Shown: piece after piece, positions 33,913 to 42,581 of the stretch | Numbering within the stretch: the first letter of the stretch is position 1 | Layout of the letters: every line of letters starts with the position of its first letter | Source of the DNA: Bradyrhizobium sp. CCGE-LA001 | Lineage (GTDB): Bacteria; Pseudomonadota; Alphaproteobacteria; Rhizobiales; Xanthobacteraceae | Reading direction: 5' to 3' | Assembly: GCF_000296215.2 (NCBI RefSeq) | Contig: NZ_CP013949.1 | Span: 4,581,501-4,645,500 of the forward strand | DNA: 64,000 nt | Position numbers and translations under genes: made by a program | The notes under the pieces: model-generated | Seen by the model: the letters and a program-made list of their open reading frames with translations, nothing else | What the model was told of the DNA's origin: nothing | Database searches by the model: none

Positions 33913-34391
33913 TTGCGGATCGCGGCGAGCCGCGCTTCCTCCTCGCCGGAGAGCTCGCCGAGCACGTCGGCGAAATCCTTGGCTTCGCGGAAATTGCGAT
34001 AGACCGAGGCGAAGCGCACATAGGCGACATCGTCGAGCGTGCGCAGATGCTCCATCACGGTCTCGCCGATCACCTCGGACGAGATCTCGGCCTCGCCGCC
34101 GGTCTCGAGCTCGCGCACGATGGTGGAGACCATCTTCTCCACCCGCTCCGGCTCGACCTGCCGTTTGCGCAGAGAAATCTGCACCGAACGCATCAGCTTG
34201 TCGCGGTCGAACGGCACGCGGCGGCCGTTGCGCTTAATCACCGTGAGCTCGCGCAGCTGCACGCGCTCGAAGGTGGTGAAGCGGAAATTGCAGGCCACGC
34301 ATACGCGCCGCCTGCGAATGACAGACGAGTCCTCGGTCGGACGCGAGTCCTTCACCTGCGTATCGAGACTATTGCAGTTCGGGCACCGCAT
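33909..34391 (-). CDS. nrdR: Transcriptional repressor NrdR
   Basis: A 160-residue ATP/dATP-sensing repressor of ribonucleotide reductase genes. The zinc ribbon is MRCPNCNSLDTQVKDSR...RRRVCVACNFRFTTFERV with four Cys (residues about 3, 6, 31, 34); the ATP cone starts TVIKRNGRRVPFDRDKLMRSV. Full-length, 29 bp downstream of the glyA stop. The pair glyA-nrdR-rib is standard in alphaproteobacteria. Confidence 0.96.
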   Translation of the reverse strand: MRCPNCNSLDTQVKDSRPTEDSSVIRRRRVCVACNFRFTTFERVQLRELTVIKRNGRRVPFDRDKLMRSVQISLRKRQVEPERVEKMVSTIVRELETGGEAEISSEVIGETVMEHLRTLDDVAYVRFASVYRNFREAKDFADVLGELSGEEEARLAAIRK

Positions 34392-34420
34392 CCGATTGCC
34401 TTGACCAGTTTGCTTCGGCC

Positions 34421-35719
<1,299 letters not shown>

Positions 35720-35985
35720 CTTGCGAATATCTCCACCGCCGCAGCCTTTTGGCGGGCTACGGGCGGTCTGGTGTGGCGATCGGAAGCGGCGTGCGCGATC
35801 TACCACATCGCCCGCAACAGGCCAAGGGTTTGCGGGTCGAGCCTGAGATTTATGCAAGATATGGTGGGGATTGGAGGTTTCGGCCCTGTGGCGGCTTATC
35901 GAGCCGCTCCGCGGCCAACACCTGAACCAAGGCCGTTTTGGCCCTTACCCCCGCCCAGTGATCGGCTGGCCCCCAGCCGGGCCAG

Positions 35986-36207
35986 CTACAACCCCGTATA
36001 GCCCGCCTTCACCGGGTCCACGCTGCCGTCGAGCTGGCGGAGATAGGTCAGGCCGCAGACGGTCAACCTGTGGGTGTCCTTCTCGCCGGCCTCCATCAGC
36101 GTATTGAGATAGGTCGTGACCTTGGCCCGAGCCTCCTCGCTGGCCGCGGCAGTGCGGTTGGCGAGCAGGTCATAGGTCTGCATGATGCGGTCGATGGCGG
36201 CTTCCAT
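35986..36207 (-). CDS. Small conserved helical protein
   Basis: A 73-residue protein MEAAIDRIMQTYDLLANRTAAASEEARAKVTTYLNTLMEAGEKD...YLRQLDGSVDPVKAGYTGL (abridged). Helical and charged, no signal or membrane segment, no recognised family. Start ATG 36207 with GAGGG upstream in the gap of 37 bp to the next small gene. The pair of small genes sits between ldtR and glyA on the minus strand. I infer a real gene from codon use and the ribosome site; function unknown. Confidence 0.65.
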   Translation of the reverse strand: MEAAIDRIMQTYDLLANRTAAASEEARAKVTTYLNTLMEAGEKDTHRLTVCGLTYLRQLDGSVDPVKAGYTGL

Positions 36208-36244
36208 GGCACCCTCTGATTCTCTTGGAATTTGGGAGTCTTGA

Positions 36245-36481
36245 TCAGGCAACCGCGCGGGCCTCGGACTGCGTCTCGAACCGTGCGATCGCCGTGTTGG
36301 CGAGCCTGATCTTGTTGATTTCGCCCTGCTGGAGCAGCTTGATGATGATTCCGAGCAGGCGCTCGTCGGTAACGAGCGTATCGGGGATCGCACCGGAGCG
36401 GCGAAGGTAATTCGCGGCAATGGCGTAGGCCTCACTGACGAGTTCCACGTTCATCGCCCGAAGTCCGCGCTCGACCAGCAT
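36245..36481 (-). CDS. Small conserved helical protein
   Basis: A 78-residue protein MLVERGLRAMNVELVSEAYAI...EINKIRLANTAIARFETQSEARAVA (abridged). ATG 36481 is favoured over the one at 36487 because GGAGG is 7 nt upstream of it and only 1 nt upstream of the other. Helical; no family recognised. It is separated from the preceding ldtR gene by a candidate terminator at 36573-36605. The next small gene follows 37 bp downstream, and the two are likely one transcript. Confidence 0.65.
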   Translation of the reverse strand: MLVERGLRAMNVELVSEAYAIAANYLRRSGAIPDTLVTDERLLGIIIKLLQQGEINKIRLANTAIARFETQSEARAVA

Positions 36482-36572
36482 CGACATTCCTCCGATCCGA
36501 TGGAGATAAGCGACGGGGCCGGAACTGGTTCCTTGCCAGGAGAGGAATTTTTCGCAGTTGCACAAAGTAAAA

Positions 36573-36605
36573 CGCACCGGTCCGGACGGATCCGGGCCAG
36601 TGCGC
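36573..36605 (-). terminator. Candidate terminator after ldtR
   Basis: On the minus strand GCACTGGCCCGGA can pair with TCCGGACCGGTGC (12 of 13 positions including one G-U), a 4-nt loop, followed by GTTTTAC. It sits 78 bp past the ldtR stop. Confidence 0.65.
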
Positions 36606-36682
36606 TTGGGGAAGTCAGGCACGTCAGGGTCGCCTGCCGGTCTTGTTTCGGGCCGGCTTGGCCTTGATCCCTTCGAGAAAAC

Positions 36683-37201
36683 TCAGAGCCGATACAGGAT
36701 CTGGTCGGTCCAGAACCGCTCGAGGCGGTGCAGCGACTTGTTCAGGGTAGCGAACTCCTCGCCGGAGATGCCGCCGACCTGCTCCACCGTCTTGACGTGC
36801 TTCTGATAGAGCGCATCGACGATGCGGCGGACTTCCTGGCCCTGCGGGGTCAGACGGATGCGCACCGAGCGGCGGTCAACGCGCGAGCGCTGATGATCGA
36901 GGAAGCCGAGCTCGACGAGCTTCTTCAGATTGTAGGAGACGTTGGAACCGAGATAGTAACCGCGCGTACGCAGCTCGCCCGCGGTCAGCTCCTTGTCGCC
37001 GATGTTGTAGAGCAAGAGCGCCTGGACCGAGTTGATGTCCGCACGGCCGCGGCGATCGAATTCATCCTTGATCACGTCGAGGAGCCGGCGATGCAGCCGC
37101 TCCACCAGAGTCAAAGCTTCCAGATAGAGCGACTGCACCGAACCCTGCTGGCCGGAGACGCGCTCTGCGGTATCTGCCGCAGTTGCGACGGCTTTCATCA
37201 T
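36683..37201 (-). CDS. ldtR: LdtR-type MarR-family regulator
   Basis: A 172-residue winged-helix regulator: YLEALTLVERLHRRLLDVIKDEFDRRGRADINSVQALLLYNIG (split: LEALTLVERLHRRLLDVIKD and ADINSVQALLLYNIGDKE), ELRTRGYYLGSNVSYNLKKLVELGFLDHQRSRVDRRSVRIRLT (split: ELRTRGYYLGSNVSYNLKK). This is the LdtR protein of rhizobia and Liberibacter, which controls an L,D-transpeptidase and stress tolerance. Gene name is by family recognition. A regulator target (ldtP-like) is not in this window. Two 11-bp-spaced TTATTCGAC-like direct repeats lie just upstream of its start. Confidence 0.85.
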   Translation of the reverse strand: MMKAVATAADTAERVSGQQGSVQSLYLEALTLVERLHRRLLDVIKDEFDRRGRADINSVQALLLYNIGDKELTAGELRTRGYYLGSNVSYNLKKLVELGFLDHQRSRVDRRSVRIRLTPQGQEVRRIVDALYQKHVKTVEQVGGISGEEFATLNKSLHRLERFWTDQILYRL

Positions 37202-37726
37202 GACACTTCCCCTGTTGTCGTTTTTATCGACACTTATTCGACGAAACTTGTGTCCCGTCTGATAGGTGCAACTTAAGGGGCTCGTTTGAAGATCGGCTTA
37301 AATAAGAGAATAAAGAGATCATGAATTTAAGACAGTGAATTGCGGATTAAGCCTGTGCCACAAGGGCTTTTCGCAACTGTCTGTTGACCTTCGCAAGGTC
37401 CTGTTCACCCTCCGTCCGCCGCAACTGTCGCATTCCAGAACAGCGCCGCCCCGTTTCGAAACGGGCGAGTAACGGCTGTGGCGGAACCGGCTGGTCAACG
37501 AAAACTTACCTCAAATTTTAGGCAACCAACGGTCAACCAAGCGCGCACAACTCCGCTCTCGTGTCCCAGACAAGATGCAGCGCGAAGCGATGCATCGCAG
37601 AGCCGGGACCCAGAAAGCCGCAAGCGATATGATGGAGAGATGGGCCCCGGCTCTGCAGCGCATCGCTGAAGTAGCGCTGCGCTGCGTCCGGGGCACGAGC
37701 GTGATGCGTTGAATGATCTACGCGCT
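37202..37726. other. Non-coding region upstream of ldtR
   Basis: 525 bp without a convincing gene. Just upstream of ldtR are TTTATCGAC (37223-37231) and TTATTCGAC (37234-37242), direct repeats on an 11-bp period, a candidate operator. At 37556-37702 is a third type of dispersed repeat (below). ORFs here are short and overlap the repeat. Confidence 0.6.
37556..37702. repeat. Dispersed repeat, second family ('CGTGTCCCAGAC')
   Basis: An inverted arrangement of TGTCCCAGAC...GATGCATCGCAGAGCCGGGACCCAG and GGCCCCGGCTCTGCAGCGCATCGCT...GTCCGGGGCACGAG. A truncated relative (GGGTCCCGGCTCTGCGAAGC...GTCCGGGACACG) occurs at about 55430-55490, next to copy F of the first family. Confidence 0.7.
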
Positions 37727-38224
37727 CTACGGCGGCCGTTCCCGCGCGGCCATCCAGGCGAGCGCGAGATAGGCGGCGAGCATGAAGGCTTCGACACCGA
37801 CCACGATCAGGCTGCCGCCATAGATGCCGGGGAACATCAGCTCGATCACGGCCATCGACACCACGGTGGTCAGCCACACCACCGCGCCCCAGGGCGTTGC
37901 GAGCCACAGGCCCACGGCCGCAACGAGCTCGATCACCGCGAAGTAGACGGTCGCGGCCTGCCAGGCCATCGACTGGTTCTCGAACGCCTCGTCCTCGCCG
38001 CCGACGAAACCCGTCACCTGCGCCCAGTGATAGAGACCCTTCAGGATCGACAGCAGCGCCATCACCCGCAGAAACAGCACGAGCCGCCGCGTCCAGACAT
38101 TATCGTCGGACTGGGAGCGCTCCGACGAGATCGCCGCCACCGACATCGCGCCGTCCCTGGCGCTGTCTCTGGCATTGTCCCTGGCGCCGTCGCGCGCCGC
38201 ATCGCGGGTGGAAATCTCGGACAT
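37727..38224 (-). CDS. DUF6163-like membrane protein with an RDxA repeat start
   Basis: A 165-residue protein with a repeated N-terminus (RDAARDGARDNARDSARDGA, encoded by five 12-bp units), then about four hydrophobic segments (VLFLRVMALLSILKGLY, WQAATVYFAVIELVAAVGLW, VVWLTTVVSMAVIELMF, LIVVGVEAFMLAAYLALAW). The membrane part matches the uncharacterised DUF6163 family as I recall it. The N-terminal tail is charged and probably disordered. Single gene, divergent from hemB. Function unknown. Confidence 0.65.
   Translation of the reverse strand: MSEISTRDAARDGARDNARDSARDGAMSVAAISSERSQSDDNVWTRRLVLFLRVMALLSILKGLYHWAQVTGFVGGEDEAFENQSMAWQAATVYFAVIELVAAVGLWLATPWGAVVWLTTVVSMAVIELMFPGIYGGSLIVVGVEAFMLAAYLALAWMAARERPP
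38147..38206 (-). repeat. Five 12-bp tandem repeats at the start of the DUF6163-like gene
   Basis: Codons 7-26 read RDAA-RDGA-RDNA-RDSA-RDGA; the DNA units differ by a few bases. Repeat number can change in frame. Confidence 0.8.
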
Positions 38225-38360
38225 GGCCCCTTCTGGCTGCTTCGCCCCGCAAAATCAATCGGCTGCCAAGTCAGGGCAATTCTGCCTTGCGGCAGGTCAA
38301 GCCGCGGTGACGGGAACCATGCGAGCTGGTATAAGAATAATTCCAGCCGGAGGAAGAGTG

Positions 38361-39422
38361 ATGGCGATCAAATACGGACGTCCGATCGAATTGCGCGAGG
38401 TCGCGCGCCGGGAGGGCACGGCAGTGCCCCATGCCCTCGATCTGACTGTCCGTCCGCGCCGCAACCGCAAGGCCGAATGGGCGCGGCGCATGGTGCGCGA
38501 GAACGTGCTCACCACCGATGATCTGATCTGGCCGCTGTTCCTGATCGACGGCACCAACAAGCGCGAGCAGGTCGCCTCGATGCCGGGCGTCGACCGTCTC
38601 AGCGTCGATCAGGCGGTGCGCGAAGCCGAGCGCGCCATGAAGCTCACCATCCCTTGTCTTGCGCTGTTTCCCTACACTGACCCGTCCCTGCGCGACGAGG
38701 AAGGCTCGGAGGCCACCAATCCGAACAATCTGGTCTGCCAGGCGGTGCGTGCGATCAAGAAGGAATTCCCGGAGATCGGCATTCTCTGCGACGTCGCGCT
38801 CGATCCCTTCACCAGCCACGGCCATGACGGCCTGATCTCCGACGGCAAGATCCTCAATGACGAGACGGTCGCCGTGTTGGTGCGTCAGGCGCTGGTGCAG
38901 GCCGAGGCTGGCTGCGACATCATCGCGCCCTCCGACATGATGGACGGCCGCGTCGCCGCGATCCGCGAAGGCCTGGATCGCGCTGGTCTGCTCGACGTGC
39001 AGATCATGGCCTATGCCGCCAAATACGCCTCCGCCTTCTACGGCCCGTTCCGCGACGCCATCGGCTCGGCCAAGACGCTCACCGGCGACAAGCGCACCTA
39101 TCAGATGGACAGCGCGAACACCGACGAAGCCCTGCGCGAGGTCGAGCTCGACATCGCCGAGGGCGCCGACATGGTGATGGTGAAGCCGGGCATGCCGTAT
39201 CTCGACGTGGTCCGCCGCGTAAAGGACACCTTTGCGATGCCGACCTTCGCCTACCAGGTCTCCGGCGAATACGCGATGATCGCAGCCGCCGCCAATAACG
39301 GCTGGCTCGACGGCGAGCGCGCCATGATGGAAAGCCTGCTCGCCTTCAAGCGCGCCGGCGCCGACGGCGTGCTGAGCTATTTCGCGCCGAAGGCCGCGGA
39401 GAAGCTGCGGGCGCAGGGGTAG
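38361..39422 (+). CDS. hemB: Porphobilinogen synthase (delta-aminolevulinic acid dehydratase)
   Basis: A 353-residue enzyme joining two 5-aminolevulinate molecules to porphobilinogen for haem. The Schiff-base lysines are in MAYAAKYASAFYGPFRDA and MVMVKPGMPYLD; the metal loop is CDVALDPFTSHGHDGLI, with Asp residues in place of the zinc Cys cluster (animal-type CxC), so it is predicted to use Mg2+, as reported for Bradyrhizobium ALAD. Start ATG 38361 is preceded by GGAGGAAGAGTG. The long upstream frame is not coding. No iron box was seen upstream. Confidence 0.96.
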   Translation: MAIKYGRPIELREVARREGTAVPHALDLTVRPRRNRKAEWARRMVRENVLTTDDLIWPLFLIDGTNKREQVASMPGVDRLSVDQAVREAERAMKLTIPCLALFPYTDPSLRDEEGSEATNPNNLVCQAVRAIKKEFPEIGILCDVALDPFTSHGHDGLISDGKILNDETVAVLVRQALVQAEAGCDIIAPSDMMDGRVAAIREGLDRAGLLDVQIMAYAAKYASAFYGPFRDAIGSAKTLTGDKRTYQMDSANTDEALREVELDIAEGADMVMVKPGMPYLDVVRRVKDTFAMPTFAYQVSGEYAMIAAAANNGWLDGERAMMESLLAFKRAGADGVLSYFAPKAAEKLRAQG

Positions 39423-39555
39423 GTTCGCACTGCATGCTCAGTGTCGTCCCGCCGCCGAATCGCCGGAATATTTTCGCTTGTTGATCCCAGCGCCCTTGGC
39501 ATGCGGACAGCCTGTTCCCATGTCCTGCTCGGGGGTTCGCTGGGAGAGAACGGAC

Positions 39556-40095
39556 ATGTCCGACGCAGGCAATTCAGGCACTTGGCGCAACGAGGGTGGG
39601 ATGCAACCGCATGCCTACGACCCCTATCTGCACCCGGAGCTGTTCCGCGGTGTCGCGACGCGGCGGGTCTTTGCCTTCCTGATCGATATGATCGTGATCT
39701 CCGTGCCTGTCATCCTCGGCTACATCTTCATCGCCCTGTTCGGCGTGGTCACGCTCGGCATCGGCTGGGCGCTGTTCTGGATCGCCTGGCCGGCCTCGGT
39801 GATCTGGGCCATCGTCTATTACGGCGCCAGCATCGGCGGCCCTTCATCGGCGACGGTGGGCATGCGTGTGATGGACCTGGAACTGCGCACCTGGTACGGC
39901 GCACCCGGCTATTTCGTGCTCGGTGCCACCCATGCAGTGCTGTTCTGGGTGACGGTCTCGTTCCTGACGCCCTTCGTGGTGCTGGTCGGCCCGTTCAACG
40001 GCCGTCGTCGCCTGCTGCACGATTTCGTCCTGGGAACGGTCGTGATCAACAATTCGGTTCGTCTCCCCGCGCCCCAGGCCGCAAGGACGTACTGA
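39556..40095 (+). CDS. RDD-family membrane protein
   Basis: 179 residues with the RDD domain: VATRRVFAFLIDMIVISVPVILGYIFIALFGVVTLGIGWALF (split: TRRVFAFLIDMIVISV), three or four transmembrane helices, and GPSSATVGMRVMDLELRTWYG, LLHDFVLGTVVINN. RDD proteins are small membrane proteins, some acting as ion transport or stress factors. ATG 39556 is chosen (GGGAGAGAACGGAC before it); the longer start is less supported. Downstream of hemB by 133 bp, separate transcription unit possible. Function unknown. Confidence 0.8.
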   Translation: MSDAGNSGTWRNEGGMQPHAYDPYLHPELFRGVATRRVFAFLIDMIVISVPVILGYIFIALFGVVTLGIGWALFWIAWPASVIWAIVYYGASIGGPSSATVGMRVMDLELRTWYGAPGYFVLGATHAVLFWVTVSFLTPFVVLVGPFNGRRRLLHDFVLGTVVINNSVRLPAPQAARTY

Positions 40096-40171
40096 GAACC
40101 TGCTGGTCAACAACCTATCAACCTGGACCTACTAAGCTGACTGATCTGATCTGCCGAGCAGGACAATTGAC

Positions 40172-40217
40172 CGTGGGCCTCTGGAGCGCGATGCTAAACC
40201 ACACTTCGGAGGCCCAC
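40172..40217 (+). promoter_or_regulatory. Inverted repeat in the bpt leader
   Basis: CGTGGGCCTC and GAGGCCCACG (about 40172-40181 and 40208-40217) can form a 10-bp stem. The GGAGG nearest the gene start lies at the beginning of the right arm, so folding would hide the ribosome site. Coordinates may be off by one. Confidence 0.55.
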
Positions 40218-40225
40218 GACGTCCC

Positions 40226-41002
40226 TTGACCCAGCACTCGCGCGACACCCCACAATTTTACCTTACGGCGCCCTCCCCCTGCCCCTATCTGCCGGGCCGG
40301 CATGAGCGCAAGGTGTTCACGCACCTCGTGGGGGAGCGCGCCGGTGATCTCAACGACCTCCTGACCCATGGCGGGTTCCGCCGCAGCCAATCGATCGCCT
40401 ATCGGCCCGCCTGCGACCAATGCCGCGCCTGCGTCTCGGTCCGCGTGGTCGCCAACGAGTTCCGGCCATCCCGCAACTTCCGCAAGGTGATGGCGCGCAA
40501 CGCCGACATCATAGGCGAGCAGCGCAGCGCGGTGCCGACCTCCGAGCAATACTCCGTTTTCCGCGCCTATCTCGACGCCCGCCACCGCCACGGCGGCATG
40601 GCCGACATGACTGTGCTCGACTACGCCATGATGGTGGAGGACAGCCACGTCGAGACCCGCATCATCGAGTACCGCAAGCGCGGCCCCGACAGTGGCATCA
40701 CCGGCCGCGGCGAGGAGCTGATCGCAGTTGCGCTCACCGACGTGCTCAGCGACGGGCTATCCATGGTCTATTCCTTTTTCGAGCCGAGCGAGGTCAGCCG
40801 CTCGATGGGCACCTTCATGATCCTCGACCACATTGCCCGGGCGCGCCGGCAAGGCCTGCCCTACGTCTATCTCGGCTACTGGATCGAAGGCTCCAAGAAG
40901 ATGGACTACAAGGCCCGCTTCCTGCCGCAGCAGCGCCTCGCTCCCTCGGGCTGGCTGCGCATCGATGCGCAAGGGGATATGGCCTCCGAGCCGCAGGATT
41001 GA
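40226..41002 (+). CDS. bpt: Aspartate/glutamate leucyltransferase (Bpt)
   Basis: A 258-residue leucyl/phenylalanyl-type transferase that adds Leu from Leu-tRNA to N-terminal Asp/Glu, feeding the N-degron pathway to ClpS-ClpAP. Motifs: SPCPYLPGRHERKVFTHLVG, SIAYRPACDQCRACVSVRV (with Cys that may be used in regulation or structure), FRPSRNFRKV, and SMGTFMILDHIARARRQGLPYVYLGYWIEGSKKMDYKARF (split: GYWIEGSKKMDYKARF). Start is a TTG at 40226 with an imperfect ribosome site; a hairpin overlaps the leader. Full length for the family; downstream gene mntH is convergent. Confidence 0.9.
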   Translation: MTQHSRDTPQFYLTAPSPCPYLPGRHERKVFTHLVGERAGDLNDLLTHGGFRRSQSIAYRPACDQCRACVSVRVVANEFRPSRNFRKVMARNADIIGEQRSAVPTSEQYSVFRAYLDARHRHGGMADMTVLDYAMMVEDSHVETRIIEYRKRGPDSGITGRGEELIAVALTDVLSDGLSMVYSFFEPSEVSRSMGTFMILDHIARARRQGLPYVYLGYWIEGSKKMDYKARFLPQQRLAPSGWLRIDAQGDMASEPQD

Positions 41003-41058
41003 GCGGCGAATGGCGAGTAGCGAATAGCCAAACCATTCGCTATTCGCCATTCGCTACT
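40998..41058. repeat. Inverted repeat between bpt and mntH
   Basis: GCGAATGGCGAGTAGCGAAT...ATTCGCTATTCGCCATTCGCTACTC: the arms share AGTAGCGAAT/ATTCGCTACT plus GCGAATAG/CTATTCGC. It fills the whole gap between the two convergent stop codons and may terminate transcription from either side. Confidence 0.75.
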
Positions 41059-42410
41059 CACCCCATCAACGTATCCGCCAGCAGCTTCACGTTCAAAATC
41101 ACGATGACGCCCGCGACGATCCAGGCGACCGCGGCGACCGACACCGGGATTGCGAACTTGCCCATCTTGCGGCGGTCGGAGACGAAGCGAACCAGCGGGA
41201 TGACCGCAAAGGGCAGCTGCATCGACAGCACAACCTGGCTGAACACCAACAGGTCTGCGGTGCCCCGCTCGCCATAGATCGCGGTGACGATGATCACGGG
41301 AATGATAGCGATGCCGCGCGTGACGAGGCGGCGCGCCCAGCTCGGCAGGCGCAGGTCGAGAAAACCTTCCATCACAATCTGGCCGGCGAGCGTCGCTGTT
41401 ACCGTCGAGTTGAGGCCTGAAGCCAGCAGGGCCACCGCGAACAAGGTCGAGGCGATGCCGAGGCCGAGCAGCGGCGATAGCAGCTCGAACGCCTGCTCGA
41501 TCCCGGCCACGTCGGAATGGCCGCTCTTGTGGAAGGTGGCTGCCGCCACGACGAGGATCGCAGCGTTGATGAACAGCGCCAGCATCAGCGCGATGGTCGA
41601 GTCCGTCGTCGCCCACTTGATCGCCTCGCGCCGGCCGGCATCGTTGCGCTCGTAGGCGCGCGTCTGCACGATCGAGGAGTGCAGATAGAGATTATGCGGC
41701 ATCACGGTCGCGCCGATGATGCCGATCGCGATGTAGAGCATTTCAGGATTGGTGAAGATCTCGCTCTTCGGCACGAAGCCGTGCAGCACTTCAGCCACCG
41801 GCGGGGCCGCAGCCACGATCTGCACCGCGAAGCAGACCGCGATCACCACGAGCAGCGCGATGACGAAGGCCTCCAGGAAGCGGAAGCCGCGATTCATCAG
41901 GATCAGAAGCAGGAACGCATCGAGCGCGGCGAGCAACGCGCCGCCGATCAGCGGAATGCCGAACAGCAGCTTGAGCGCGATCGCGGTGCCGATCACCTCG
42001 GCCAGATCGCAGGCGATGATCGCCGCCTCGCAGGCGAGCCAGAGCAGGAAGTTCACCGGCGGAGAATAGGTCGCGCGGCAGGCCTGCGCGAGGTCGCGGT
42101 CGGTGACGATGCCGAGCCGCGCCGCCAGCGACTGCAGCAGGATCGCCATCAGGTTCGAGAGCAGGATGACCGCAAGCAGCGTGTAGCCGAACTTCGATCC
42201 ACCGGCGAGGTCGGTCGCCCAATTGCCGGGATCCATGTAGCCGACCGAGACCAGATAGCCGGGACCGACGAAGGCCAGCAGCCGTCGCGACCAGTGGCCG
42301 GCGGCCGGGATTGCGACTGTGGAATTGACCTCGGCGAGGCTCTTGGTGGTCGGCGCGTCAGCGCGCCAGCCGGCGGCGTCGGGGCTCATGTGGGGTGATC
42401 GGGCATCCAT
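41058..42410 (-). CDS. mntH: Nramp-family divalent metal transporter (manganese)
   Basis: A 450-residue H+-coupled Mn2+/divalent cation importer. Eleven predicted helices; conserved metal-binding motifs VGYMDPGNWATDLAGGSKFG (helix 1 DPGN) and GATVMPHNLYLHSSIV (helix 6 MPHN). Start: ATG 42410 (MDARSPHMSPDA) is preferred, because an alternative ATG at 42461 would place a Mur-like operator inside the coding region. Sits between bpt and an MFS gene, convergent with bpt. Regulated by manganese through a Fur-family (Mur) protein in this genus. Confidence 0.92.
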   Translation of the reverse strand: MDARSPHMSPDAAGWRADAPTTKSLAEVNSTVAIPAAGHWSRRLLAFVGPGYLVSVGYMDPGNWATDLAGGSKFGYTLLAVILLSNLMAILLQSLAARLGIVTDRDLAQACRATYSPPVNFLLWLACEAAIIACDLAEVIGTAIALKLLFGIPLIGGALLAALDAFLLLILMNRGFRFLEAFVIALLVVIAVCFAVQIVAAAPPVAEVLHGFVPKSEIFTNPEMLYIAIGIIGATVMPHNLYLHSSIVQTRAYERNDAGRREAIKWATTDSTIALMLALFINAAILVVAAATFHKSGHSDVAGIEQAFELLSPLLGLGIASTLFAVALLASGLNSTVTATLAGQIVMEGFLDLRLPSWARRLVTRGIAIIPVIIVTAIYGERGTADLLVFSQVVLSMQLPFAVIPLVRFVSDRRKMGKFAIPVSVAAVAWIVAGVIVILNVKLLADTLMG

Positions 42411-42431
42411 GCTGGCAGAATACCCAAGTTC

Positions 42432-42463
42432 ATTCTTATTGCAACTCATTTGCAACTGCATCT
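42432..42463 (-). promoter_or_regulatory. Probable Mur/Fur-family operator of mntH
   Basis: Two TTGCAACT units at 42439-42446 and 42450-42457, spaced 11 bp, followed by GCATC. TTGCAA is self-complementary, so the pair forms a symmetric module directly upstream of the mntH ATG at 42410. Confidence 0.65.
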
Positions 42464-42581
42464 AGCCGCTTTCGTTCAGAGGGCGGATCGCGGCAGTCCC
42501 GTCTCTTGTCGGGAAGCGGGTGGGTTCGGTGGTCCCGGAAGGCGAACATCGGCGCAAATTCGCCTCCGCAGGATATGAGCC

